A program made the position numbers and the translations under genes. From an uncultured Alphaproteobacteria bacterium (GTDB lineage Bacteria; Pseudomonadota; Alphaproteobacteria; HIMB59; GCA-002718135), in the NCBI GenBank assembly GCA_902524385.1, contig CABZCZ010000002.1, positions 102,596 to 166,595 of the forward strand: DNA of 64,000 bases, given 5' to 3'. The notes beneath the pieces were generated by a model. That model did no database searches, was not told the DNA's origin, and was given only the letters and a program-made list of their open reading frames with translations. Below, in pieces: positions 1-9,001 of the stretch (its first letter is position 1; each line of letters opens with the position of its first letter).

Positions 1-933
1 ATGATCAGAATGCGAATGGTTGAAGAAAGAATATCTTCAGAATATTCAAATCAACAAATGAGATGCCCTGTACATCTATCTGTTGGTCAAGAAGCAATTT
101 CAAGTGGAATATGTTTGAACTTAAAAGATAAGGATCAGGTTTTTAGTGCACACAGATCACATTTTCATTATTTAGCTAAGGGTGGAAATTTGAAACAGAT
201 GATCAGTGAGTTATTTGGAAAAGAAACAGGATGCGCTGGTGGTAAAGGTGGCTCAATGCATCTTATAGATATCAAAGCGGGATTAATTGCTGCAGTTCCA
301 ATCGTTGGCAGCACGATTCCAATAGGAGTTGGTTTAGCTTGGGCAAATAAATTGAATAGATCAAATAAAGTAGTTGTAATATTTTTTGGTGAAGGTGCAA
401 CAGAAGAGGGTGTTTTTTATGAGAGCATAAATTTTGCAGCTTTACATAATTTGCCAATTCTTTTTGTTTGTGAAAATAATTATTATTCTGTTTATTCAAA
501 TATAAAAAATCGCCAACCAACTAATAGGAAAATTTCAAATGTTTCAAAATCAATGGGAGTTGAAAGCTATAGAATGAATGGAAATAAAGTTGAAGAAATT
601 TTTACAAAAACACAAAAAATGATACACTCAATTAGAAAAAACAATAAACCAATTCTAATTGAACTATCAACCTATAGAGTTTTAGAGCATTGCGGCCCAA
701 ATAATGATGATCATCTAAATTATAGAAATAAGAAGGAATTAAAAAGATGGCTAAACAATTGTCCCATAGAAAAATATAAAGAACATCTTTTAAAACAAAA
801 AGTTTTGTCAAATGAAGAATTAAAAAAAGTTTATCAAAAAATTGATAAAGAAATATCTCAGTCATTCGATTTTGCAAAAAAAAGTAAATTTCCAAAAAAA
901 GATAAACTATTCAAATATATTTATGCAGACTAA
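1..933 (+). CDS. ThDP-dependent 2-oxoacid dehydrogenase E1 alpha subunit (5' truncated by window edge)
   Basis: This is the alpha subunit of a two-subunit, thiamine-diphosphate-dependent E1 enzyme of the pyruvate/acetoin dehydrogenase family, which decarboxylates a 2-oxoacid together with the beta subunit encoded next. The ThDP/Mg motif is visible as GEGATEEG near residue 137, followed by CENN near 160. The family motif HLSVGQEA sits near residue 25 and the glycine-rich loop GCAGGKGGSMH near 78. An ATG falls exactly at base 1, but homologues usually carry more N-terminal residues, so the true start probably lies outside the window. The stop overlaps the beta-subunit start by 11 bases, indicating translational coupling. 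No E2 or E3 gene follows, so a role in central metabolism is doubtful; a non-canonical acyl-transfer role in a sugar locus is possible but unproven. Confidence 0.85.
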   Translation: MIRMRMVEERISSEYSNQQMRCPVHLSVGQEAISSGICLNLKDKDQVFSAHRSHFHYLAKGGNLKQMISELFGKETGCAGGKGGSMHLIDIKAGLIAAVPIVGSTIPIGVGLAWANKLNRSNKVVVIFFGEGATEEGVFYESINFAALHNLPILFVCENNYYSVYSNIKNRQPTNRKISNVSKSMGVESYRMNGNKVEEIFTKTQKMIHSIRKNNKPILIELSTYRVLEHCGPNNDDHLNYRNKKELKRWLNNCPIEKYKEHLLKQKVLSNEELKKVYQKIDKEISQSFDFAKKSKFPKKDKLFKYIYAD

Positions 934-2002
934 AATAAAAAATAAAAACAGAAATATAAATTACGCAGAAGCAATTAATGAAGCCCTACTTCAATCAATG
1001 AAACTAGATAAAAAGGTAGTTGTAATGGGCTTGGGAGTTGATGATCCCAAAAGAATATTTGGAACCACAAATAATTTATTTGAAGTTTTTGGAAAAGATA
1101 GAGTTTTTGATATGCCAACATCTGAAAATGCCATAACCGGTTTTGCTATTGGAATGTCACTTGGTAAGTTTAAACCAGTTTTATGTCATCAAAGAGTAGA
1201 ATTTGCTTTACTAACAATGGATCAAATTATTAATCAAGCTGCTAAATGGTTTTATATGAACAATGGTCAAATGAATGTTCCAATAGTAATCAGATTAATT
1301 ATTGGAAGAGGTTGGGGGCAAGGCCCACAGCATTCTCAAAGTTTAGAAAATTTATTTGCCGGTATACCTGGTTTAAAAGTTGTGAGTCCGTCATCAGCAT
1401 ATGATGCTAAGGGTATGTTAATATCAAGCATTGCTGATAAAGATCCTGTAATATTTTTTGAACATAGGTGGCTTCATTCAACATATAGTCAAGTACCAAA
1501 TAAATTTTACAAAATTCCTATAGGAAAATCAAAAATAGCAAAAAAAGGCAAGGATGTAACAATAGTTTCCAGTTCATATATGACAATAGAATCGATGAAA
1601 GCATCAGAAATTTTAAAAAATTATTATATTGATGCTGAAGTCGTAGATTTAAGAACATTAAGACCTCTCGATGTTAATCCAATAATTAAATCAGTAAATA
1701 AGACAAAAAAACTTTTAGTAGTAGATAATGGGTGGACACAATATGGTATAAGCTCAGAGGTAATTACAAAAGTTACTACACATAAAAATTTTGATAAAAA
1801 CATTATTGTTTCAAGGGTTGGTATAGCTGATACACCTATACCTAGCACTCGAAGTTTAGCTAAATTATGTTATCCTGATTGTGTTGATATTTGCATGCAG
1901 ATAAGTAAAATATTAAACAAAAACTTCTCTGGTTTATCTAGTAGATTCAAGAATTATAGAGCAAGTGATACTCCAAATAAGTATTTCACTGGACCTTTTT
2001 AA
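923..2002 (+). CDS. ThDP-dependent 2-oxoacid dehydrogenase E1 beta subunit
   Basis: Beta subunit partner of the preceding E1 alpha. The protein starts with the typical NYAEAINEAL segment, then SENAITGFAIGMSLGKFKP, the GRGWGQGPQHSQS loop, GLKVVSPSSAYDAKG and the C-terminal transketolase domain with VVDLRTLRPLD. The open frame extends upstream to a TTG at 842, but the ATG at 923 is preferred: it gives 359 residues, close to the family length, and overlaps the alpha stop by only 11 bases. The pair would form a heterotetramer in the cytoplasm. No lipoyl E2 or dihydrolipoyl dehydrogenase E3 is encoded nearby, and the downstream genes are a hypothetical protein, a radical SAM enzyme and a membrane glycosyltransferase-like protein. 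The substrate is therefore unknown. Confidence 0.87.
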   Translation: MQTKIKNKNRNINYAEAINEALLQSMKLDKKVVVMGLGVDDPKRIFGTTNNLFEVFGKDRVFDMPTSENAITGFAIGMSLGKFKPVLCHQRVEFALLTMDQIINQAAKWFYMNNGQMNVPIVIRLIIGRGWGQGPQHSQSLENLFAGIPGLKVVSPSSAYDAKGMLISSIADKDPVIFFEHRWLHSTYSQVPNKFYKIPIGKSKIAKKGKDVTIVSSSYMTIESMKASEILKNYYIDAEVVDLRTLRPLDVNPIIKSVNKTKKLLVVDNGWTQYGISSEVITKVTTHKNFDKNIIVSRVGIADTPIPSTRSLAKLCYPDCVDICMQISKILNKNFSGLSSRFKNYRASDTPNKYFTGPF

Positions 2003-2042
2003 ATATAATAGTATTTATTATAATATTTTAACAGTAATTTAA

Positions 2043-2047
2043 AGAGG
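2043..2047 (+). promoter_or_regulatory. Ribosome-binding site deciding a TTG start
   Basis: An AGAGG purine run lies 7 bases before the TTG at 2055. The nearby ATG at 2050 runs into a stop after one codon, so the TTG is the only start that fits the 114-residue frame. Confidence 0.5.
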
Positions 2048-2054
2048 TTATGAA

Positions 2055-2399
2055 TTGAATAATTTAATTAGTAAAGAAATTTCATTTGAAAATTCTCCTG
2101 AACCTAATCAAATCTGGATTAATTTATCTGAACAAGAAAGAGTAAAATTAATTTCAAATATACTAGTTGAAAACCCTGTCTACGAAAGTTTTGAAATAAC
2201 TAAGGCTGAAAAAAACGGATATGTAATTTTAAGAACTGAAAAATCAATTAAAGCTAGTGAAAGAGGAGTACTTTTACTTGAACTAGAACAAATTATAAAA
2301 AATAAAATTGACCAAGGAATAACTATATGGTTAGAGCCGGTTGGAGATAAAAGTAAGCTTAGGAATCTTAGAGGAATTGAAATAAAGTCAGAAAAATAA
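2055..2399 (+). CDS. Hypothetical protein, 114 aa, probable partner of the radical SAM protein
   Basis: I do not recognise this small soluble protein. It has no signal peptide, no membrane segment and no cysteine. It is charged and looks alpha/beta, with a segment ASERGVLLLELEQIIKN near residue 72 that could be a helix. It starts at a TTG behind an AGAGG site and ends 7 bases before the radical SAM gene, so the two are probably co-expressed. Its position is compatible with a scaffold or substrate-carrier role for that enzyme, but nothing in the sequence proves this. Confidence 0.55.
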   Translation: MNNLISKEISFENSPEPNQIWINLSEQERVKLISNILVENPVYESFEITKAEKNGYVILRTEKSIKASERGVLLLELEQIIKNKIDQGITIWLEPVGDKSKLRNLRGIEIKSEK

Positions 2400-2406
2400 A
2401 TTAAAT

Positions 2407-3585
2407 ATGAATGAAATAGTTAATAATTTAGATATAGAAAAGTTTCAAAAGAATGCTGTCGATACTAAAGAAGGTAAGCTAATTTTAGATTCTCATAAAT
2501 TATCATATCACCACGACAGAGTAGAGGCTTGGGAAAACAATGAAAAAATTGCACCAGTAAGTGTTGACATGGCACTAACTAGAGCTTGTGGTGCAATGTG
2601 TTCATTTTGTTATGCTATGGTTCAAGAACCACAAGAAAGATCAAATATAAAAGTTAAAGAAGCTCTAGACCTTGTAGATGATTTCGCTGAAGTTGGTGTT
2701 AAAGGTGTTTCATTAATCTCTGATGGAGAAAGCACATTATCAAAAGCTTATGTACCTTTTATACAGCATGCTTCAAAGTCTGGAATAGATGTTGGTAATG
2801 CAACAAATGGATGGGAATGGGAGCCTGAAAAAATAGATCAAGTTTTGCCACATTTAACGTGGGTTAGGTTTACAGTTGCTGCAGGAACACCTGAAGGATA
2901 TTCAAAAATAATGTTTAAAGGTCCTGAGCATACCCACGTATATGAAAGAGCTATGAGTCATATAAAGTATGCAGTTGACTTAAAGAAAAAATTAAAACTC
3001 AATGTAACACTCGGAATTCAAATGGTATTGATGCCTGAATTTAAAGATGAAATATTACCATTTGCTAAACTAGCAATTGAATTAGGTGTTGATTATGGTG
3101 TTATTAAGCATTGTTCTGATGATGAAATGGGAACATTAGGAGTTGATTATTCAAAATATTCATCACTTTATGATAAATTAGAAGAAGCAGAAAAATTAAC
3201 AAATGATGAAACAAAAATAATAGTAAAATGGGATAAAATTAAAAATGGAGGAAAACCAACATATAAGAGATTTTATGGACCACAATTTTTACTTCAAATT
3301 AGCGGAAGTGGCTTAGTAGCTCCTTCAGGAATGTTTTTTAATGCTCGATACTCCAAATTTCATATTGGCAATTATGTTGACGAAAGATTTAAAGACATTT
3401 TTAAATCTGACAGATATTGGAAAATTATGGATTACTTAGCCTCTCCATATTTTGATGCCCAAACTATGATGGGCACACTCCCTATACAGCATTATGTAAG
3501 TGAAGCTCTTGATAATCATATTAAAGGAGAAGCTAAAATTCCTAAAGCAAATGGCACTAAACCTTTGCATGTTAATTTTTTATAA
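2407..3585 (+). CDS. Radical SAM protein
   Basis: The CxxxCxxC motif (C61, C65, C68 in RACGAMCSFCYA) binds the 4Fe-4S cluster that cleaves S-adenosylmethionine. The following segment SLISDGESTLSK corresponds to the GGE-type SAM-binding strand of the family. The protein has 392 residues. Its C-terminal part resembles the layout of SPASM proteins (GLVAPSGMFFNARYSKFHIGN), but the cysteines that would hold auxiliary clusters are absent, so it probably has only the SAM cluster. It follows the 114-residue hypothetical protein after 7 bases and precedes a membrane glycosyltransferase-like gene. The reaction is unknown; modification of a sugar, lipid or small protein are all open. Confidence 0.8.
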   Translation: MNEIVNNLDIEKFQKNAVDTKEGKLILDSHKLSYHHDRVEAWENNEKIAPVSVDMALTRACGAMCSFCYAMVQEPQERSNIKVKEALDLVDDFAEVGVKGVSLISDGESTLSKAYVPFIQHASKSGIDVGNATNGWEWEPEKIDQVLPHLTWVRFTVAAGTPEGYSKIMFKGPEHTHVYERAMSHIKYAVDLKKKLKLNVTLGIQMVLMPEFKDEILPFAKLAIELGVDYGVIKHCSDDEMGTLGVDYSKYSSLYDKLEEAEKLTNDETKIIVKWDKIKNGGKPTYKRFYGPQFLLQISGSGLVAPSGMFFNARYSKFHIGNYVDERFKDIFKSDRYWKIMDYLASPYFDAQTMMGTLPIQHYVSEALDNHIKGEAKIPKANGTKPLHVNFL

Positions 3586-3614
3586 AATATTTTAAAATAA
3601 GTAAATTAAAGTAA

Positions 3615-5729
3615 ATGAAAAAGATAAACATAAAAGATTTTATAAAATCTTCTTCTTTTTTTACAAAAATCTTTATTTTGTCAATATTGAGTTGGGGTCT
3701 AATCTTAATGATCCAAGGATATTATTTTGATGATGGTCTTTGGATTAGAAATTTTTATATTCATGATAGATCTTTTAAAAACTTTTTAATTCCTTTTTCA
3801 GAATTACGACATGAAGTAGTTGGAATTATAGACTTTTTTTTAATTAGTTTAGTTGATAAATTTGGAAGTTTTGGTTTCCTTCTTTGGTCAATAATAAAAT
3901 TTATATTTATTTTATTAAATGCTTACTTAATATACATAATTTTAAATTTATTATTCCCAAATCACAAAACAATTAATTCGATAATCTCAATACTTTATTT
4001 ATTAAGCCCTGCTGTCAATAATATAGCAATGGTTCAAATTCCTTACTTTTTATTCTTATCAATATATCTTTTATCAATTATGTTTTTTATTCTTTCATTA
4101 ATTAAGGTTAAGAAATTTTATTTTTATTATTTTATTTCAATCATATTATTTACTTTTTCAGCTTATTCTCACGAAGCTTTTGTTTTTTTAGAGTCACTGA
4201 GATTTATTGTTTTATTATCTTATACAATTATAAATAATTATAAAATTAATAAAATACTTTCTAATTTAATTATTTTACTTTTACCTTTTTTTATAATTTC
4301 AGTTTTAATTTTTTTTAAAACATATTTTTTTCCAAGTTATGGTTATTATGAAAATGTTTATGATTTAAAAATTATTAGTATACCAAGAGTTATTTTAGAA
4401 TTTTTTAATTCTATCCAATATTTATTTTTTGATGTATTTTATTTAAATTTAAAAATTTTTTTTGCCGAACCTAGTATTTTCCTTATATTTCCAAGCATTT
4501 TCACTACAATATTAGTCTATATTTGGTTTATAAAAAATATAGACAATTATTACCAAGAACATAATTTTAGTCATTATATTTTATTAGTTGGATTTTTTTT
4601 ACTTTTCTCAAATTTGTTTCCTTATCTAGTAACAAGAAGTGCACCTAATTTTGGAGACACATCCCGTCATTTTTTGACTGCTAATTTAGGATATATTATA
4701 TTGCTTTTTGGTTTAATTTTTTTTTTATATACACATAAAATTTTATCAAAAAGTTTTTTTACTACAATCATGTGTAGTATAATTTTTTTATTTTCGATTA
4801 GTGCAACAAATACATCTAGATTTTATCTTAAAAATTGGTCAGAACATCAAAATTTATATTGGCAACTAGCATGGAGAATACCTGATATCAAATCAAAAAC
4901 TGTATTCATGGTAGATATGCCAATTGAAACTGCAGATTATTTTAAACAGTATTCTTGGTTTTTCTTTGATTTTATTTATGGAAAGAAAAGTTCAGAATTA
5001 TTAGATATTCAGACCTTACCTTTTGAGACTGCTTTAGATCATAGATCAAAAAGATTTTGGTTAAATAAAGATGGCTGGTACAGCTATTACTCTAAAAATA
5101 TTAATCCAGACTTTAATAATATTATTTTAGTATCTAAAAATAAAAGTTGTGTGAAAATTAATTTACAAATACAAAATGATAGATGTGAAATTGATAAAAA
5201 CTTACCTATTTTAGATAATGAACCAATGATTCCTAATGCTTGTTATATGAATATCGAGCCTTTACAAAACAGAATAAATGAAAATCAAATTATTTATAGA
5301 CCAGGCAATAAAAAATTTAAATATAGATGGTTAATAGGTGAAGAACCACCTTTTAAGTCAAATAGAAGTTTATTTCATATTTTAAAAGAAAAAATTACCA
5401 GAATAGATCTTAGTAAAAACTGGTGTTATTATTATCAAAAGGCAAATTTAGCCCTTGATCTTGAAGATCATAATCAAGTTGAAAATTATTTTCGCATAAT
5501 TAATGATAACGATTTACTTTATTTTGAGAATTATTCTGAACTTACACCTTTTATTCAATCTTTTTACCTAAATCAAAACTTTACAGATGGAAAAAAACTA
5601 CTTTCTATGTGGCACACATCTAATGCTTCTATAGATTATAATAAATTCTACATTTTTAAGCACATATATAAATTTGGTTCTGAAAATATAATTAATAAAT
5701 TTGAAACTCATCTTGCTAATTTCCAGTAA
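3615..5729 (+). CDS. Large multi-spanning membrane protein, GT-C-like
   Basis: A 704-residue protein whose first roughly 395 residues hold about ten hydrophobic membrane segments, followed by a soluble C-terminal part of about 300 residues. The topology, with an early acidic loop YFDDGLWIRNF around residue 37, resembles GT-C polyprenyl-phosphate-sugar glycosyltransferases of the inner membrane, in which an acidic residue in the first external loop is catalytic. The coding sequence is extremely T-rich, as expected for a hydrophobic protein in an AT-rich genome. It lies 29 bases after the radical SAM gene. Attaching a sugar to a surface glycan or protein is plausible, but I cannot assign a specific family or substrate. 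Confidence 0.55.
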   Translation: MKKINIKDFIKSSSFFTKIFILSILSWGLILMIQGYYFDDGLWIRNFYIHDRSFKNFLIPFSELRHEVVGIIDFFLISLVDKFGSFGFLLWSIIKFIFILLNAYLIYIILNLLFPNHKTINSIISILYLLSPAVNNIAMVQIPYFLFLSIYLLSIMFFILSLIKVKKFYFYYFISIILFTFSAYSHEAFVFLESLRFIVLLSYTIINNYKINKILSNLIILLLPFFIISVLIFFKTYFFPSYGYYENVYDLKIISIPRVILEFFNSIQYLFFDVFYLNLKIFFAEPSIFLIFPSIFTTILVYIWFIKNIDNYYQEHNFSHYILLVGFFLLFSNLFPYLVTRSAPNFGDTSRHFLTANLGYIILLFGLIFFLYTHKILSKSFFTTIMCSIIFLFSISATNTSRFYLKNWSEHQNLYWQLAWRIPDIKSKTVFMVDMPIETADYFKQYSWFFFDFIYGKKSSELLDIQTLPFETALDHRSKRFWLNKDGWYSYYSKNINPDFNNIILVSKNKSCVKINLQIQNDRCEIDKNLPILDNEPMIPNACYMNIEPLQNRINENQIIYRPGNKKFKYRWLIGEEPPFKSNRSLFHILKEKITRIDLSKNWCYYYQKANLALDLEDHNQVENYFRIINDNDLLYFENYSELTPFIQSFYLNQNFTDGKKLLSMWHTSNASIDYNKFYIFKHIYKFGSENIINKFETHLANFQ

Positions 5730-5874
5730 CTTATAAATTCTATTTTCTAGAGTAAGTTCTTTCAAATCCTTTTTTGCTAACATTGTGTAAACACTTATTC
5801 TTTCACCACGTTTAATAATATTATTATATTTTTAAAATTAGTCCATGAAATTGCTTGGTAAAATAAAATAAGTT

Positions 5875-6480
5875 TTATCTTCTTTTTAAATTAAATTTTG
5901 AAGAAACAGTTGTGTACTCACTATATCCCATTCTAGCAATATATTTCATAGATACACTATCTACTCTATTGTTTTTAATAAATTTATCGTTTATGAATAT
6001 CCCAATTACTTCTCCAATAATCATTGTCGAAATTTTTTTTGATTTTGATTTAAGTTTAATTGTTTTTACTAACTTACATTCTAAATTTACAGGACTATCT
6101 TGAACAGAAGGTGCTTTAACAAGTTTTGATTTTTTCTTTTTTAATTTCGTTAAAATAAATTCATCTTCGCCTGGTTTAAAATCTTTGGAACTATCGTTCA
6201 TTTGTAATCGTGTTGAAGAAGTGACAAAATTTACAACAAACTCTCTAGTAGTTAAAATATTTGATAAAGAATCTTTATACTTGTAATGTAATGAACTACC
6301 GTTAGAACAAAACATAATTTGTGGAGGTTCATCTGCAACAGCATTAAAATACGAATAAGGAGCTAGATTAGCAACTTCATTCTTATTTACTGTAGAAATC
6401 CATCCAATTGGTCTTGGAAAAATGAGTGATTTAAATGGATTTATTTTAAAAGGCACTCCCTTTTTTGGCTCGTAAAACAT
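5875..6480 (-). CDS. Flavin reductase-like domain protein (DIM6/NTAB family)
   Basis: A 201-residue protein of the flavin-reductase-like split-barrel family, which binds FMN and typically supplies reduced flavin or acts as a flavoprotein oxidoreductase. Recognisable features are the N-terminal FPRPIGWISTVNKNEVANLAPYSY block, the QIMFCSNG strand and the segment TREFVVNFVTS. It is the last gene of the galE-galT-sufE-flavin reductase operon on the minus strand, 9 bases after sufE. The partner enzyme is not evident. Confidence 0.8.
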   Translation of the reverse strand: MFYEPKKGVPFKINPFKSLIFPRPIGWISTVNKNEVANLAPYSYFNAVADEPPQIMFCSNGSSLHYKYKDSLSNILTTREFVVNFVTSSTRLQMNDSSKDFKPGEDEFILTKLKKKKSKLVKAPSVQDSPVNLECKLVKTIKLKSKSKKISTMIIGEVIGIFINDKFIKNNRVDSVSMKYIARMGYSEYTTVSSKFNLKRR

Positions 6481-6489
6481 AATAAATTT

Positions 6490-6903
6490 TTATGAATAGG
6501 AATTTGCGTATTCTTTTATTTTTTCTAACATTGAATACACCCCATTTCTCCTTCCCGGAGTTAGAAGAGTATCAAGTTCTAAATTATTTAACATACTAAA
6601 ATCTGAATTTATAATTTCGGAAGGATTTCTATTACCATAAATATCACATAGAATTGTCACCATGCCTTTTGATATAAATGCGTCTGAGTCATAATAGAAT
6701 GAAAGTTTATTTTCTTTCAATTGAGGAACTAACCAAACTTGTGCCTGACATCCTGAAACTTTAAAGGAGTCATTTCTATATTCTTCAGGAAAATTTTTAG
6801 CATTTTTTGCCTGATCAATTAAAAACTTGTACTTATCCATTCCATCATCAAATAAATCTAGACTTTCTTTGTAGTAATTTATTTTTTCTTTTATTGTTTT
6901 CAT
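6490..6903 (-). CDS. sufE: Cysteine desulfuration protein SufE
   Basis: SufE accepts persulfide sulfur from the SufS cysteine desulfurase and hands it to the SufBCD scaffold in iron-sulfur cluster assembly. The 137-residue length is typical and the active-site loop SGCQAQVWL carries the sulfur-accepting cysteine C52. The gene overlaps the galT stop by 4 bases and is followed after 9 bases by the flavin reductase. Its location with galactose genes rather than with the suf operon, which is not in this window, is unusual but common for genes packed into streamlined genomes. Confidence 0.9.
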   Translation of the reverse strand: MKTIKEKINYYKESLDLFDDGMDKYKFLIDQAKNAKNFPEEYRNDSFKVSGCQAQVWLVPQLKENKLSFYYDSDAFISKGMVTILCDIYGNRNPSEIINSDFSMLNNLELDTLLTPGRRNGVYSMLEKIKEYANSYS

Positions 6904-7949
6904 TTCATAAACTTTCGCAACACTTTAACAGAATCTTCAGGCAATACATCCATTATAAAAACACCAGCCATTGATTCAGAGCCTGCTAAAACTTTTGGTT
7001 TATCACCGTGCCTAAGGGGTGGATAAAATTCAACGTGAAAATGAAACTTACTATCATCTAATTCAGGGGACGCGTGTAAACCCATTATATATGGACATCT
7101 CTTATTGAGAAAACTATCGTAACCTTTTACAACTTGTTTAATACATTTAGAGAAATCTTCAATTTTTTTATCATTAAATTTCCAAGGTCCCTCAATTTGA
7201 ACTTTTGGTATTATCCATACCTCATATGCGTATCTAGCAAAAGGTGGGACAGCAGCTACAAAATTTTCATTTTGATATACATGATATTTTTCCTCTAATT
7301 GATTCATAATGTTCATTAAAAAATTCTCTTTATTAAAAGCCCGTATTTCTTTTTCAATTACTGGTGGAATAAAGGGATAGGCATAAATTTGACCGTGTGG
7401 ATGATGAAGAGTAACACCACATTCTTCACCTCTATTTTCAAAAGGCATTACATATTTAATTTCTGGATTTTTACGTAACTCATTATATCTATCGATCCAA
7501 ACATTAATTAACAATTCTATTTTCTCTAAGGGCATTTCAGAAACTGTATCAAAATGCCCCTGAGAATAAACAATAACTTCACAGTCACCTTTTGAAGGTT
7601 TAGTTTTTATCTTGTCTAACGATATGTTTTCTCCCATTGAGTTAAAACTTGCCCATCGATTTGGAAAGACTGCAACCTCAAAATTTGAGAAAGGAATTTC
7701 TGTTGGATAATTTAAATTACCTCCTGGACATAATGGGCAGTATTTTTTTGGTGGAAAAGATGTTCTATTTTTTCTTCCTGCTGAATATGTAACCCATTCT
7801 TCTCTTGAAGGATTCCATCTCATGTGAGGTTTTGAAATATCAGTTATATCAAGTTCTTGGCTAGGAGACTCTTTATGTTCATCATAACCGTACAATAGTA
7901 GTTCTTTATTATCATTTCTAACAAATTTTCTTTTATATATTTGACGCAT
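6900..7949 (-). CDS. galT: Galactose-1-phosphate uridylyltransferase
   Basis: GalT exchanges UMP between UDP-glucose and galactose-1-phosphate in the Leloir pathway. The active-site motif HHPHGQ spans residues 182-187, with H185 as the nucleophile. A zinc pair is visible as CPLCPGG (C71, C74), and PFENRGEECG and YEVWIIPK are further family blocks. The length of 349 residues is normal. The start overlaps the galE stop by 17 bases, so the two are coupled. No galactokinase is present in the window, so galactose-1-phosphate must come from elsewhere or the pair serves UDP-sugar interconversion. Confidence 0.93.
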   Translation of the reverse strand: MRQIYKRKFVRNDNKELLLYGYDEHKESPSQELDITDISKPHMRWNPSREEWVTYSAGRKNRTSFPPKKYCPLCPGGNLNYPTEIPFSNFEVAVFPNRWASFNSMGENISLDKIKTKPSKGDCEVIVYSQGHFDTVSEMPLEKIELLINVWIDRYNELRKNPEIKYVMPFENRGEECGVTLHHPHGQIYAYPFIPPVIEKEIRAFNKENFLMNIMNQLEEKYHVYQNENFVAAVPPFARYAYEVWIIPKVQIEGPWKFNDKKIEDFSKCIKQVVKGYDSFLNKRCPYIMGLHASPELDDSKFHFHVEFYPPLRHGDKPKVLAGSESMAGVFIMDVLPEDSVKVLRKFMK

Positions 7950-8913
7950 TAATTTTTTCTTCCCATCTAACAGATGAATTAATAATTTCTTTTAGATCAT
8001 TATGTCGTGGTTTCCAGTTAATATGCTCTAAAATTTTAGCATTTGAAGAAATTAATTTTTCTACATCTCCGTCCCTTCTATTTGAAAATTTATAATTAAT
8101 TTTATTTTGATAAATATTATTTGCAGCTTGTATAACATCTAAGACACTAAAACCATTTCCATATCCACAATTAAATAAATTTGATTCTAAATTCTCTAAA
8201 AGATATTTAGCTATCTCTGTATGTATATCTGCAAGATCTGAAACATGTATAAAATCTCTTATAGCCGTTCCGTCAGGAGTATTATAATCGTTTCCATAAA
8301 TTTCAATTTGATCCCTTTTACCCACGAGAACTTCTGATAATATTTTTATTAAATGTGTTGATTTTTTTGATATTTGTCCAGATCTCATTTTTTTATCTGC
8401 TCCGGCGACATTAAAGTATCTTAAAATAATGAATTTAAAATCATCTTGATTATCAAACAAAAATCTTTCGGTTCTAATTTTGGATTCTGCGTATGGATTT
8501 TGTGGATTCAAATTAGTATTCTCATCTATTAATTCATTACTTACTGAACCGTAAGCTGCAGCTGTAGAAGAAAACACTATATTATTCAGACCATTATTTT
8601 TACAAGTATTAAACAGCTTAATGGCATTATTGGTATTGTTCTCAAAATATTTTTCAGGTTGCTGAACTGATTCCTCAACTTGAATAAATCCAGCAAAATG
8701 CATAAGTAAATCAAATTTATCTGATTTAATTAAATTTGAAATTTTACTTTCATTATTTATGTTGCAATTAGTAAATTTTGCATTTTTGGGAATTAGGATT
8801 TTACTTCCAGTTGATAAGTTATCAATAATATGAACGTCATGACCTCTATCTAATAAAGAAAGTGCTGCATGGCTCCCGATATAACCAGCACCACCTGTTA
8901 AAAGAACATTCAT
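7933..8913 (-). CDS. galE: UDP-glucose 4-epimerase
   Basis: An extended short-chain dehydrogenase that interconverts UDP-glucose and UDP-galactose with bound NAD. The N-terminal Rossmann motif is TGGAGYIGSH, the catalytic YxxxK appears in NPYAESK, and the family signature segments HFAGFIQVEES, YFNVAGAD and GTAIRDFIHVSDLA are all present. The 326-residue length is standard. It is the first gene of the minus-strand operon that continues into galT. It starts divergently from the lactonase gene at 9002, with an 88-base gap that must hold both promoters. Confidence 0.93.
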   Translation of the reverse strand: MNVLLTGGAGYIGSHAALSLLDRGHDVHIIDNLSTGSKILIPKNAKFTNCNINNESKISNLIKSDKFDLLMHFAGFIQVEESVQQPEKYFENNTNNAIKLFNTCKNNGLNNIVFSSTAAAYGSVSNELIDENTNLNPQNPYAESKIRTERFLFDNQDDFKFIILRYFNVAGADKKMRSGQISKKSTHLIKILSEVLVGKRDQIEIYGNDYNTPDGTAIRDFIHVSDLADIHTEIAKYLLENLESNLFNCGYGNGFSVLDVIQAANNIYQNKINYKFSNRRDGDVEKLISSNAKILEHINWKPRHNDLKEIINSSVRWEEKINASNI

Positions 8914-9001
8914 TTTATTTATTTTAAATCATTATTTAACTATTTGAAAATATATTAACAAAAATAGTTTAATCCTAATTAATATGTGTTAAACATTACA
9001 T

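Noticed and set aside
5598..5783. Small minus-strand gene in the gap after the membrane protein
   Set aside because: Mostly overlaps the end of the 704-residue gene and shows no ribosome site or homology. The 145-base gap 5730-5874 shows only AT-rich sequence.
8981..9001. Imperfect dyad before the lactonase gene (TGTTAAACA region) as an operator
   Set aside because: Short and AT-rich, with no matching copy before related genes; chance occurrence is likely.
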